Shown here piece by piece: positions 22,675 to 32,104 of a stretch of DNA of 64,000 bases. Location of the stretch: the NCBI GenBank assembly GCA_030683155.1, contig JAUXMV010000046.1:1-64000 (forward strand), in the 5' to 3' direction. The stretch's first letter is position 1; each line of letters starts with the position of its first letter. Both the position numbers and the translations under genes were made by a program. Origin of the DNA: Bacteroidales bacterium. Lineage in GTDB: Bacteria > Bacteroidota > Bacteroidia > Bacteroidales > F082. The notes beneath the pieces are model-generated. The model made no database searches and was not told the origin of the DNA. It was given only the letters and a program-made list of their open reading frames with translations.

Positions 22675-23907
22675 CTATTCAGCCGGATTGGTGACGCCTC
22701 CAATAAACAAAAGCGTGTTTGTTGTGCGTTCTCTGATAGCAAAAATGAAAGGTTTATCGACGACAAAAGATGGTCCTGCACTAGTCAGATCGATACCAAT
22801 TGTCGTGACAGCGGCAGCCTCTGTGCCTTCTTCGTTTACTTCGACAAAAGTATTTTGTTTGACAAAACTTACGAAAATATCTGCATCTGAAATGCCACTT
22901 AAATCTGCTGATTGTGGACTAAATGCATCAACCATGCCCATTTCAATCAATTGATCATTAAGTTTCTTTTCATAATCAAATTTGAATTTTGGCAATTGTA
23001 CCATTGTTTCATTCCAGCTGGTCATCTGATCAAAGGTGCTTGTGATTTCATTCCAGGTATTGACACCAAAACTCTGATAAAAATCACTGAGATTATTGTT
23101 TGGCAAGATCAGAACCATCGAAAAGTTTTTACGGCCGTAAGGCATTTCAAGTGCAATATAGTCTGAACCATTATATTTTAAAGCACCTACTTTTTCTTCA
23201 TTCATGGTAGGCACTTGAATTGTGCTTCCGTCTTCAAGATTGAACGGTCGGAGGGAAGTGTTAGCTGCGTCAAACTGTTGTGTCCATTCACCTTTGAAAT
23301 AGAGTGCATTCATCAAAAACATGACGGTTTCGGAAGAAATTTCATCAATCACTTTTGGGATTTTACCATTGGTATTGTCGCTTGCCCATTTATTAATCGT
23401 AGTGAGGGCAGAAGGTGCAGAAAAGTCTAAACCACTTACCTGCGATTCAAAATCTGTTGCCATTGTATTCAAAAATGCCGGCTTGACCTGAAATCCCAAT
23501 CTGTAAAAAATGGCATTTGCAATACTCAGCTGAACCTTTTCATCAGCATCTAACAGTTGAGAAATCAAATTACGATAAGCCTGATTGATTTCTCCATTTG
23601 TAAGCTGAGGAGCGTAACCAAGCATGTTTTTTATTTGCGCATGCGTTTCGTTATTACAACCATTGAGCAGCATGGTAAGTGCTGCGCTTGCACTAAGTGG
23701 AGAAAGCATCAGATTGCCTGTTTCGGTTTGAGCGGTTTTGGCAAAGAGGCTAATCCCAAAATCATTGCTGTTAGCGATTACTTCTTTATCTTTCTGGCTG
23801 AGTGTGATTACTTTTGGATTTTGTTCGGTAGCAGGCTCACTTTTTTTGCACGAAAAGAATCCGATCGACAGCAATAAAGCAAGGGAGAAAAATTTCAGGG
23901 ATTTCAT
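22675..23907 (-). CDS. Serpin-family protease inhibitor, lipoprotein
   Basis: A serpin of 410 residues with a lipoprotein signal (lipobox GFFSC, Cys20). The serpin core is complete: VMFLMNALYFKGEWTQQF, LPKFKFDYEKKLND, the hinge NEEGTEAAAVTTIG and the closing strands DKPFIFAIRERTTNTLLFIGG. The small-residue hinge indicates an inhibitory rather than a storage serpin. By alignment to alpha-1-antitrypsin spacing the scissile bond would be Thr-Ser in IDLTSAGP, with Leu at P2. The protein would be membrane-anchored in the envelope and could protect against secreted serine or cysteine proteases. It stands alone. Confidence 0.93.
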   Translation of the reverse strand: MKSLKFFSLALLLSIGFFSCKKSEPATEQNPKVITLSQKDKEVIANSNDFGISLFAKTAQTETGNLMLSPLSASAALTMLLNGCNNETHAQIKNMLGYAPQLTNGEINQAYRNLISQLLDADEKVQLSIANAIFYRLGFQVKPAFLNTMATDFESQVSGLDFSAPSALTTINKWASDNTNGKIPKVIDEISSETVMFLMNALYFKGEWTQQFDAANTSLRPFNLEDGSTIQVPTMNEEKVGALKYNGSDYIALEMPYGRKNFSMVLILPNNNLSDFYQSFGVNTWNEITSTFDQMTSWNETMVQLPKFKFDYEKKLNDQLIEMGMVDAFSPQSADLSGISDADIFVSFVKQNTFVEVNEEGTEAAAVTTIGIDLTSAGPSFVVDKPFIFAIRERTTNTLLFIGGVTNPAE

Positions 23908-24010
23908 AATTCAGTTTTTTGATTTTAATTTGAACATTCACACTTGAATAGATGACTTTTGAATAGGAATCCGTTGCATTAAGTGTGCCAAAAAACCAAA
24001 TTTGAAAAGG

Positions 24011-25204
24011 TCAGAAACCAAAACCGATCACAAAATCAATATAATTGATGGTGTAGTTTATTTTTTCATCAAGATGAATGTAAACGTTTTTAACTCTTTG
24101 AACGGGGTATCTCATCTTCATATTGTTGAAGCTGCTGGAAAACTTTCCTGAAAGGTTTAATTTCAGATTTTTTGAAAGCATAAATGAATGACCAATTCCT
24201 GTCGTTATGCCTAAATTTTTTGCTTTTCCTGAAATAGAATAAATAGAATGTAAAGGCAATTGATTGACCAGATATGCACCTTGAGTGTGTATTTTATGAT
24301 GCCATGTTCCAAAAAATCCACCAAAAACTTCCATGTTTTTTTTCTTGCCTAAATAAAACACTGCATATACAGGAAATCGCATTGACGACATTTCAAAAAG
24401 TACATCATCGCCACGAAATTCATTCTTCTGAAAGAGTAATTCAGACCTCAAACCAAAGGTATTGTGTGTTTCACCAAAAATCACTTCAAACCTGATTCCG
24501 GACATGAGACTTAGACTTTTTGGATAAGGATTGTCAACATTATGTCGTGGAGATTCTGGAAAGGACAAAGATGCCTGACTCACACCTGCAAGAACTGCTC
24601 CATGAAAACTGGCCTTCAATTTCGGTTGAATAAAAATCTCACAAATACCATCCAAACAATATAGATCGTGATAATCGGCTGTTACTTGCGCCAATTGATA
24701 TTTATCTAGTTTTGATTTATAGATTTTTTCACGCAACTGAGGATCGTTTTCAAAGAGATAAATCAGTTTTCCTTTTGTTAAACCATCATTTTTAGGTTGA
24801 TCAGGATCTGTAATTTCAAAATACTGATTGTTTTTATCGCGAATAAAAAACCTTTCCAGATCATTATTTCCGACAAACAGCAACAAATCGGCATAGCCTT
24901 TTACCAAAATCCTCGCAAAATACATTTCTTCTTTCATCTTTACTTTTACCGGTATTGACCGATAATGTATTTCTGAAGTTCCCCAACCGTCTATTTCATG
25001 CGATGTGTATTTTCTCGTAGACCCGTCTGTTTCAGTAAACAAACATTCGATCTGGTTTTTACGAATGCTTTGGTCTGCAACCATTCCACGTATTGTATCA
25101 TTGCCGAGCAAAATGTAACCCGAAAGTTGCTCCTGTGATTGAAGTGTTGTGGGAAAAATGAGGAATAAAAGGATTGTAAGAAATTGGCTGCTTTTATTTG
25201 ACAT
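24011..25204 (-). CDS. Exported hypothetical protein, probable outer-membrane barrel
   Basis: A 397-residue protein with a signal peptide (FPTTLQSQ, about residues 10-24). The first 200 residues include GYILLGNDTIRGMV, a start shared by many Bacteroidota hypothetical proteins that may form a small beta domain. The last 180 residues look like barrel strands with alternating hydrophobics and a terminal phenylalanine (YIDFVIGFGF). No specific function is recognised. Its start codon lies only 25 bases from the left end of the IS element, so its promoter may have been altered or replaced by that insertion. Confidence 0.6.
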   Translation of the reverse strand: MSNKSSQFLTILLFLIFPTTLQSQEQLSGYILLGNDTIRGMVADQSIRKNQIECLFTETDGSTRKYTSHEIDGWGTSEIHYRSIPVKVKMKEEMYFARILVKGYADLLLFVGNNDLERFFIRDKNNQYFEITDPDQPKNDGLTKGKLIYLFENDPQLREKIYKSKLDKYQLAQVTADYHDLYCLDGICEIFIQPKLKASFHGAVLAGVSQASLSFPESPRHNVDNPYPKSLSLMSGIRFEVIFGETHNTFGLRSELLFQKNEFRGDDVLFEMSSMRFPVYAVFYLGKKKNMEVFGGFFGTWHHKIHTQGAYLVNQLPLHSIYSISGKAKNLGITTGIGHSFMLSKNLKLNLSGKFSSSFNNMKMRYPVQRVKNVYIHLDEKINYTINYIDFVIGFGF

Positions 25205-25229
25205 AGCTTTGAATATTATTATATATATA

Positions 25230-26328
25230 GGCTCTAGTTAAGATTAGCGATTAAAATTGTACCTTTGGAAAAAATAATCACAGTATGAAACTTACTAAAG
25301 AAGATATTAAGTCATACCTGCTTACATTGCCAAAACTAGAGCTGGATTCTCTGATAAAAGAACTCCAGGATTTCACAAAGACTTCTTCGCTGGCAAGTTG
25401 TAAACTATCCCGACGTGAGATGCTAAACAACAAGCAAGGTTCTTGCCCACATTGTGAACATCTTAAATATGTTAAGCTGGGCTTTGACAAGGGAGCACAA
25501 CGCTATAAGTGTAAATCTTGTAAAAGAAATTTCACGGAATATACTGGTACATGGATGGCCGGCATACATAAAAAGAATAAGATCGATGAATATATGGAGC
25601 TAATGCTGCAGGAGAAAAGCCTGGATAAAATAAAAGAGGAATTAAAAATCAACAAAAAAACAGCCTTTGATTGGCGTCACAAGATTCTATCTTCGATCGA
25701 GGAAACAGATAAAGACTCATTTACAGGAATCACTGAAAGTGACGAGACCTTTTTGTTGTTTTCAGAAAAAGGTAAGAGAACCCTTAGCCGAAAAGGAAGG
25801 AAACGAGGTACAAATTCTAAAAAGAGAGGGGTTAGCGATGAGCAAGTCGCTGTTATTGTCACTGCGGATAGAACAGGACAGCGTGAATTGAGTGTAGCCA
25901 CTCTTGGCCGTATTAGAAAAATAGATATTGAAAAATCAATAGGAAGTAGGATTTGCGAGAAAACCGTGCTTTGTAGTGATTCGCATGTGAGTTACAAAGG
26001 TTTTGCTTTGGATAATACACTGGAACATCATGCTCTTAGGGCTGATTTAAAACAACATGTTAAGGATGGAGTATACCATGTTCAACATGTGAATTCAATG
26101 CATAATAGATTGAAAAAATGGTTGAACGACCAGTTTTGGGGTGTTTCAACTAAGCATCTACAACAATACATGAATTGGTTTCGAATGAAGGAAACTTTGA
26201 AAACAACGGCAGAGCCCCAAACAGAATTAGCAAAAAGAACTATTTTAGATGTAAAGGCTCGTGCAAGATACTTTGAAATTGACGATAAGTATAAATTAAT
26301 AATATCATCGCAAAATTAAACTACAGCC
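25230..26328 (+). mobile_element. IS1595-family insertion sequence
   Basis: About 1.1 kb bounded by imperfect 22-base terminal inverted repeats. The left end starts GGCTCTAGTT (25230) and the right end, read inward, starts GGCTGTAGTT (from 26328), with 17 of the first 22 bases matching. One transposase gene fills it. The expected 8-base target duplication is absent: TATATATA precedes the left end and AAATGAAA follows the right end. Confidence 0.82.
25285..26319 (+). CDS. IS1595-family transposase
   Basis: A 344-residue transposase that appears intact. An N-terminal zinc ribbon (CPHC at 54-57, CKSC at 76-79) precedes a helical DNA-binding part (KINKKTAFDWRHKIL) and the ISXO2-like catalytic domain. 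Likely catalytic residues are Asp153 in TESDETF, Asp232 in CSDSHVSYKGF and Asn270 or a nearby residue in HVNSMHNRLKKWL; this family often has Asn or His in the third position. A TACCTTTG box (25260-25267) inside the left end may drive it. The stop codon lies within the right inverted repeat. Confidence 0.92.
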   Translation: MKLTKEDIKSYLLTLPKLELDSLIKELQDFTKTSSLASCKLSRREMLNNKQGSCPHCEHLKYVKLGFDKGAQRYKCKSCKRNFTEYTGTWMAGIHKKNKIDEYMELMLQEKSLDKIKEELKINKKTAFDWRHKILSSIEETDKDSFTGITESDETFLLFSEKGKRTLSRKGRKRGTNSKKRGVSDEQVAVIVTADRTGQRELSVATLGRIRKIDIEKSIGSRICEKTVLCSDSHVSYKGFALDNTLEHHALRADLKQHVKDGVYHVQHVNSMHNRLKKWLNDQFWGVSTKHLQQYMNWFRMKETLKTTAEPQTELAKRTILDVKARARYFEIDDKYKLIISSQN

Positions 26329-26330
26329 AA

Positions 26331-27203
26331 ATGAAAATCAAAAATTTCATCTTTTTTGCTGCTATATTACTTAGCAGCATTTCAACAGCTTGCGGACAAA
26401 TTGGTAGCAATACCTACAAAGAAACCGCAACAGGATTGAAGTACAAATTTCACCGGCAAAATGCTGAGCTAAGCAAACCCGCTTTAGGCGATATTCTGAC
26501 GGTTTCGATGATGTATTATATCAATGATTCTTTACTTTTTGATGGTAAAACGATCGGCAGACCGATGCAATTCCCTTTGGTTGAATCTGCATTTAATGGT
26601 GATTTCTATGAAGGAATGGCTATGATGGCTATGGGCGATTCTGCAAGCTTTATTTGCCCGGCCGACTCCGTATTCTTTCGTATTTTTCGCGTTAAAGCCT
26701 TGCCCGAATTTGTTAAGCCGGGTTCTTTAATGCGTTTCGAAATTGGCATGGAAAACTTCCTTTCACCTGAAGCATATGAGGCTGAGCGATTAGCTGAAAT
26801 GCAGGAAGAGGTAGATGAAAGCAATGCAAGACTAGCGCAATACATCAGTGAAAATAATATCAAAGCTGAACCGCAGGCAAGCGGTCTTTATTATGTTGAA
26901 ACACTAAAGGGCACCGGAAAGAAACCCCATGACGGACAAAGGGTAAAAGTACATTACAAAGGGACACTGCTCGACGGTACTAAGTTCGATGCATCTTACG
27001 ACCGAAACCAACCATTTGAATTTGTTCTGGGAATGGGACAAGTAATTAAAGGCTGGGACGAAGGAATTGCATTGATGCAGGAAGGTGGAAAAGCCACGCT
27101 TATTCTTCCTTTTAATCTTGCCTATGGTGAAAGAGCGACTGGAACAATTCCTCCTTTCAGCCCACTGGTTTTTGAAGTAGAACTAATTGAAATCATCAAA
27201 TAA
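26331..27203 (+). CDS. FKBP-type peptidyl-prolyl isomerase lipoprotein, two domains
   Basis: A 290-residue lipoprotein (lipobox ISTAC, Cys21) with two FKBP-like domains. The first (about 34-140) is divergent and probably inactive. The second (about 185-290) is canonical, with VKVHYKGTLLDGTKFD, GMGQVIKGWDEGI and LAYGERATGTIPP. It would assist folding of exported proteins in the periplasm. The IS right end stops two bases before its ATG, so it has no visible promoter of its own; expression may depend on read-through from the transposase. The next FKBP gene starts 5 bases after its stop. Confidence 0.9.
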   Translation: MKIKNFIFFAAILLSSISTACGQIGSNTYKETATGLKYKFHRQNAELSKPALGDILTVSMMYYINDSLLFDGKTIGRPMQFPLVESAFNGDFYEGMAMMAMGDSASFICPADSVFFRIFRVKALPEFVKPGSLMRFEIGMENFLSPEAYEAERLAEMQEEVDESNARLAQYISENNIKAEPQASGLYYVETLKGTGKKPHDGQRVKVHYKGTLLDGTKFDASYDRNQPFEFVLGMGQVIKGWDEGIALMQEGGKATLILPFNLAYGERATGTIPPFSPLVFEVELIEIIK

Positions 27204-27208
27204 TTTTT

Positions 27209-28546
27209 ATGAAAGCAGAAAAATGGATCAGAGCAGGCATAATGTTGTCTGTAATTGTTTTAACAGTAGCCGCATGCGGCAACAGTCAATACCCAGGCTT
27301 TAAAAAGGCCGAAAATGGTGTACATATCAAATATCACAAAAAAGGAGACGGCACAGTAAAACCTGTCGTGAATTCTATTGTAACTCTTGATATGGTTTAT
27401 CGCCTTTCAGATACCACTTTATTCAATAGCGCTGATTTACCGGAGCCTCTCGAGTTTCCTGTTATTGAATCTACATTTGTTGGAGATCTTTATGCCGCTC
27501 TCACCTTGCTGCATACAGGTGATTCTGTAACTGTCGTGTTCCCTGCTGATTCTTTTTTTATGGTAATGGCCGGTATGCCACAGTTGCCAGAATTTGTTAC
27601 TGCAGGAGAACCAATATATTTTGATATCAGCTTAAGGAAAATAAAGACTCAGGAAGAAAATTTGGCTGAACAAGCTGCACTGCTCTTGGAAATGAAACAG
27701 CAGGAGCAAGAACTTCTGAAGGTCTATCTGACTAATAATAATATTACAACACAACCTTTAGAATCAGGTCTTTTTTATATTGAAGAGAAGAAAGGCAGTG
27801 GCCCGCTTCCAAAGCCTGGTGATGTATTAAAAGTTCATTTTACTGTAAGTATGCTTGATGGATTTCCATTATTTTCAACTTATGACAAAGAACCAATGGA
27901 TATTGAATTTGGACAACAGTTTGATACTGAAGGATTTGACGAGGCACTTGCTTATCTGCAAAAAGGCACAAAGGCAAAATTAATCGTACCTTCTCACCTT
28001 GCATTCGACAGTATTGGAAGAAACCAAATGATACCACCATACACAACAATGCTTTATAACGTGGAATTGGTAAATATTCGTTCAAAAGCTGAAGTTGAAC
28101 GCGAATTGGAAGCATCACGGAAGGCTGAAGAACAAAAAGCGCAGAAATCCAGACTTGAAGAGCAAAGCAGCATCAATAACTTTCTCAAAAAGAACAACAT
28201 CACCATTGATCCTCGCCCTTCTGGAATGTATTACCTGGAAACTGAAAAAGGTACCGGAAAGCCGGCCATTGCTGGAAAAACAGTTAAAGTTCATTACACC
28301 TTATATAATATAGAAGGAAAATTGCTTCAATCATCCAAAGAGATGAATCAGCCATTTAGTTTTGTAGTCGGACAAGGGCAGGTTATTCAAGGATGGGATG
28401 AAGGACTGTTACTTATGAATGAAGGTGGAAAAGCACGTTTCATTCTTCCATCATCTCTAGCTTATGGCGGAACAGCCAGAGGAAACGATATCCCGGCATA
28501 TTCTCCATTGGTTTTTGATGTTGAACTTTTAGAAGTTTTAGAATAA
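27209..28546 (+). CDS. FKBP-type peptidyl-prolyl isomerase lipoprotein, three domains
   Basis: A 445-residue lipoprotein (lipobox VAAC, Cys23) with three FKBP-like units. Units 1 and 2 (about 35-140 and 180-285) are degenerate. The third (about 325-445) is canonical with GQGQVIQGWDEGLLLM and SLAYGGTARGNDIPAY. A charged helical linker (RELEASRKAEEQKAQK) separates units 2 and 3. It resembles the preceding gene with one extra unit, so it probably arose by duplication. A hairpin terminator follows. Confidence 0.9.
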   Translation: MKAEKWIRAGIMLSVIVLTVAACGNSQYPGFKKAENGVHIKYHKKGDGTVKPVVNSIVTLDMVYRLSDTTLFNSADLPEPLEFPVIESTFVGDLYAALTLLHTGDSVTVVFPADSFFMVMAGMPQLPEFVTAGEPIYFDISLRKIKTQEENLAEQAALLLEMKQQEQELLKVYLTNNNITTQPLESGLFYIEEKKGSGPLPKPGDVLKVHFTVSMLDGFPLFSTYDKEPMDIEFGQQFDTEGFDEALAYLQKGTKAKLIVPSHLAFDSIGRNQMIPPYTTMLYNVELVNIRSKAEVERELEASRKAEEQKAQKSRLEEQSSINNFLKKNNITIDPRPSGMYYLETEKGTGKPAIAGKTVKVHYTLYNIEGKLLQSSKEMNQPFSFVVGQGQVIQGWDEGLLLMNEGGKARFILPSSLAYGGTARGNDIPAYSPLVFDVELLEVLE

Positions 28547-28572
28547 GAAGTCATTAATTAAATCATATAAAG

Positions 28573-28605
28573 GAGGCCCATCTTAATCGAAAGGCCTCTT
28601 TTTTT
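28573..28605 (+). terminator. Terminator after the FKBP genes
   Basis: GAGGCC (28573-28578) pairs with GGCCTC (28593-28598), flanked by further A/T pairing and followed by a T run to 28605. It lies 26 bases after the FKBP stop. Confidence 0.75.
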
Positions 28606-28663
28606 GTGTCTGAAAGTTGCAATAAGCTTAACGATTTTGGGGAGTCATATCACAGGAATTGAC

Positions 28664-28671
28664 TATTTTTG
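28664..28671 (+). promoter_or_regulatory. Candidate -7 box for the 876-residue-class protein gene
   Basis: TATTTTTG matches TAnnTTTG. TTTG at 28636-28639 is 24 bases upstream, slightly too far. The box lies 21 bases before the ATG at 28693. Confidence 0.38.
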
Positions 28672-28692
28672 CCCTCAATGGTTTCAAAATCA

Positions 28693-31299
28693 ATGAAGGT
28701 TTTTACACAAATTTTAAACTGCATCCTGTTTATTGGTGTGCTGTCATTATTTATTGTTGTTGATCTAAGTGGTCAGGAAATTCAATCTGTAAAACTCAAT
28801 TTGAATTCAAAAACCAACAGCGATAATGGCTTGCTTATCAATCAATCAATTCTTAATACGCTTTCCACTGGAACATCAAAACCATTGCAACAGCTTCAGA
28901 TTAATATTCAGGTTGATTACATCTGCACTATCGGAGAAACAGGCTTTTATGATAATGATATTATTTTGAATATTGTAAAAGTGAAAGCTGACGGTGATGA
29001 TATTTATCGTGGTTTTTCTATTTCAAGGTATCTCATTCCAGATCACTTTTCTGGCAATTATTTCATAAAAGAAGGTGGCAAAGTATTCAACGCCAGTACA
29101 TTTAAAGTTCAAACAACATCAGGATCAAATTTTACAAAAATTGGTTTTGTTGAGCCTGGAAAAGAAATGAACTTATTCGTTGAGGCTGAAATAACTTCAT
29201 TTAGTTATTCTACGGAAGCTAGAGACCTATTTCAGGAAAAAATTAGTTTGATCAATGAATATTGGGCATCTAAGAACATGATTGATAGTCTGATATCTCA
29301 AGCCAATGTTGGTGAAAACAAGATTATTGAAGAGCCGGCTGCTATCTTTGTGTTTTGGGATAAATTGCGAAAAGCCAGATTGCTTTCGAATGAGGTGCTC
29401 GTAAAAACCATCAACTTCACTCCAAATTCTGACCCTGCAGATATTGCTGGTAAAAATATAATTGTTGACAGGTTGATTACCAGATATGCAACTTTATATA
29501 AATCAGCCATAAACAAAAAGCAGGTTGATGTTGAATTTGCAAGAAATTTAGCTGAAGAACAATTAAAGTCTATGTCAGGATTTATACAAAAGGCTTCTTT
29601 TTCAGACTTTAGGGATAGTGATTTGCTTCTAATATCTTCCAGGTTACATCTGGATAATGAGCTTTCATCAATGTTAAAAAATTCAAGTCCAAAAGCTGAT
29701 CAGCAGCTTGCTGCCGGTATACTTTTTGGTGGTTTGGTTAGTGTGGCTGATTCACTTTTTGCAAAATCTGACTTTTCCAATGCCTTGTCTTTTTATGTAG
29801 ATGCCATTGCTATGAATAATGTTTATGATTTTGTAAAAGATAAAACCACACTTCTTGAAAGAACTGATGCAGCAAAACTTGGACTTCTTCAGTCACACCT
29901 GAAAATTGCAGCACGGGCAGTTGAATCTGGAAATGATGTACTTGCAAATAATTACAAACAGAAATCTAATGCCTTTGTGTCAGAGCAACTTAATGAAAGT
30001 CTTATTGGGCAGCTACCTGAACAATCTGATGCACTCATTCAATCTTACATCCGAAAAGGCAACAATTTTTTAGACAATCTGATGTATAATGATGCCATTA
30101 AGGTGTTTGAACTTGCTTCTTCTACGGCCAGAGATTTTTATAATATTAATCACAACGAACAGATTACTCAAGGGCTTTTTGCTGCATACAGGGCTGTCTA
30201 TATGGATTTAGTGAATCAGGCAGAGTCTTTTTTTAATGCAGGTCGTCAGGAAGAAGCAAAGCATAGATTGCAACAAGCCATTGATTACCGTCAAGATCAT
30301 GTCACATACTTAAGAACCTCAACAGAAGCAATTTATCTACAGAATAGAATGAAGAGTGCTGATAACACTGCATTAAATTCACTTTCCGATAATAGTTTAA
30401 AAATGCAATTATTAGAAGAAGGAGGTATATCAGTAAATTCAGGAACCTTGCGTATAACAGATCCTGTGCTGATAAAAAAAGCAAAAACTGATATTGTTGA
30501 GCAACTGAAAGCAGCCCAATTGAAAGTTTGGGGCAATTCTATTGATGAAGCATGGATTATCTATGGTAGTGCATTAGAAAACATCAAACGCTACGGTCTT
30601 GATGGCGATAATGATATCAAGATAGTGATTGAAGAACTTGACCAAAGAATGATAGAAAGAATTTGTTTAAACAACAAATTCAGAACAGAGGATTTAATGT
30701 CTAATGTGAAAAGTAGTGTTAGAAACCGGAAGTATGACAATCTAAAAGCAATGCTTGATGAAGTTATCAGCATCGCAACCAATAATCAGGGGTGTGGACT
30801 AAGGTTTGACGAAGCCAATGAAATCTATGATTTTCACGTGCTGTTATTTCAATATCAACAAGACTATAGTAACATTTTAAACAAGCTTTTCAGCGAAGGT
30901 ATATATGATGCAACAGAAAGCTATTTGAATTTTGACAAGACGATTGATATGTATCAACTGCGTCGTTTTGGTATTCAACATCTGAAATTCAAAGATTTTT
31001 TAATAAAACAGGATAACAGCACTTTGACGATTCAGGTTATTAAACGTTTTGTCGACAATCTAAATATTGATGGTGTTTTAGAATATCTGGAAGTACTTAA
31101 AAATCAATCATTCAATATTGAACAGTCATTGGATATCCAACAGCGCGTTGGAACTTTACTCGCCGTTGCTGACAACACTGTTGTAATTGAAAAACCAGAA
31201 GCGCATATACTTAAAATTACAGGTGGAGACACGCGGCTCAATGAATTGAAAAGAAGTTATATCCGGTCGATGAGGGAGTTAAAAAGAAGTAAACGTTAA
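28693..31299 (+). CDS. Large exported protein of unknown function, TPR-like helical
   Basis: A protein of about 868 residues with a clear signal peptide (CILFIGVLSLFIVVDLSG). The first 150 residues look like beta strands. The rest is helical with repeated patterns such as ALSFYVDAIAMNNVYDF, DAIKVFELASSTARDFY and EEAKHRLQQAIDYRQDH, which resemble tetratricopeptide repeats. No catalytic motif is recognised. ATGs at 28678 and 28693 are both possible; 28693 leaves room for a leader after the promoter box. The next gene, peptidase E, starts 30 bases downstream. The function is not known. Confidence 0.75.
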   Translation: MKVFTQILNCILFIGVLSLFIVVDLSGQEIQSVKLNLNSKTNSDNGLLINQSILNTLSTGTSKPLQQLQINIQVDYICTIGETGFYDNDIILNIVKVKADGDDIYRGFSISRYLIPDHFSGNYFIKEGGKVFNASTFKVQTTSGSNFTKIGFVEPGKEMNLFVEAEITSFSYSTEARDLFQEKISLINEYWASKNMIDSLISQANVGENKIIEEPAAIFVFWDKLRKARLLSNEVLVKTINFTPNSDPADIAGKNIIVDRLITRYATLYKSAINKKQVDVEFARNLAEEQLKSMSGFIQKASFSDFRDSDLLLISSRLHLDNELSSMLKNSSPKADQQLAAGILFGGLVSVADSLFAKSDFSNALSFYVDAIAMNNVYDFVKDKTTLLERTDAAKLGLLQSHLKIAARAVESGNDVLANNYKQKSNAFVSEQLNESLIGQLPEQSDALIQSYIRKGNNFLDNLMYNDAIKVFELASSTARDFYNINHNEQITQGLFAAYRAVYMDLVNQAESFFNAGRQEEAKHRLQQAIDYRQDHVTYLRTSTEAIYLQNRMKSADNTALNSLSDNSLKMQLLEEGGISVNSGTLRITDPVLIKKAKTDIVEQLKAAQLKVWGNSIDEAWIIYGSALENIKRYGLDGDNDIKIVIEELDQRMIERICLNNKFRTEDLMSNVKSSVRNRKYDNLKAMLDEVISIATNNQGCGLRFDEANEIYDFHVLLFQYQQDYSNILNKLFSEGIYDATESYLNFDKTIDMYQLRRFGIQHLKFKDFLIKQDNSTLTIQVIKRFVDNLNIDGVLEYLEVLKNQSFNIEQSLDIQQRVGTLLAVADNTVVIEKPEAHILKITGGDTRLNELKRSYIRSMRELKRSKR

Positions 31300-31329
31300 T
31301 ACAATCATTTACAACTAAAACTAAATGTT

Positions 31330-32058
31330 ATGAAGTTATTACTTATCAGTAATTCAACCAATGCAGGAGAAGCTTATCTTGCATGGCCACAGCAATTTAT
31401 TGCTGATTTTATGCACAAACACAATGTGAAAAAAGTCCTTTTTGTGCCTTATGCAGGCGTAGGACTTTCAACCGAGAGCCTTGAAAAATCATACGATGTT
31501 TATGAACAACGTGTGGCCTCTGTTTTTGCAACATTGGGTTTTGAAGTGGAATCTGTTCACAGATCAGCGAACCCAGTTTCGGCTGTCAATGACGCAGAAT
31601 GCATAGCAGTAGGAGGTGGAAACACCTTCCATCTAGTTGCTATCATGCACAAATTAGGAATCATGCAACCTATCCGTGAGAAAGCGCTCTCCGGAACACC
31701 GTTTATGGGTTGGAGTGCAGGTGCTAATGTGGCTTGTCCAACACTTAGAACTACCAACGATATGCCTATCATTCAGCCTGAAAGCTTTGATTGCTTAAAT
31801 CTTGTTCCATTCCAGATTAATCCTCATTATCTTGATGCCAATCCTGAAGGTCATGGTGGAGAAACAAGGCAACAAAGAATTGAAGAGTTTTTGATAATAA
31901 ACCGCGAAATTGTTGTTGTGGGACTTCGTGAAGCGAGTTTGCTGGAGGTTGAAAATGGTAAAATGATGCTAAAAGGTCATAAAAAACTCCGTATGTTCCG
32001 CTATGGGACTGAGCCTTTGGAGATTGAACAAGGAGCTGACCTAAGTTATTTATTGTGA
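31330..32058 (+). CDS. pepE: Dipeptidase E, alpha-aspartyl dipeptidase
   Basis: A cytoplasmic serine peptidase of family S51 that cleaves Asp-X dipeptides. The nucleophile elbow GWSAGANV places the catalytic serine at residue 129. VGGGNTFHL forms the glutamine-amidotransferase-like oxyanion region and FQINPHYLDAN carries the histidine. The length of 242 residues is slightly above the enterobacterial enzyme. No signal peptide is seen. Confidence 0.93.
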   Translation: MKLLLISNSTNAGEAYLAWPQQFIADFMHKHNVKKVLFVPYAGVGLSTESLEKSYDVYEQRVASVFATLGFEVESVHRSANPVSAVNDAECIAVGGGNTFHLVAIMHKLGIMQPIREKALSGTPFMGWSAGANVACPTLRTTNDMPIIQPESFDCLNLVPFQINPHYLDANPEGHGGETRQQRIEEFLIINREIVVVGLREASLLEVENGKMMLKGHKKLRMFRYGTEPLEIEQGADLSYLL

Positions 32059-32104
32059 CAATTTTGGTCTGATGTTTGTGTCTTTCCTATCAAAAAATAA
32101 TGCA

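Noticed and set aside
28571-28576. AGGAGG as a ribosome binding site
   Set aside because: It is the left arm of a terminator hairpin and no start codon follows at the right distance.
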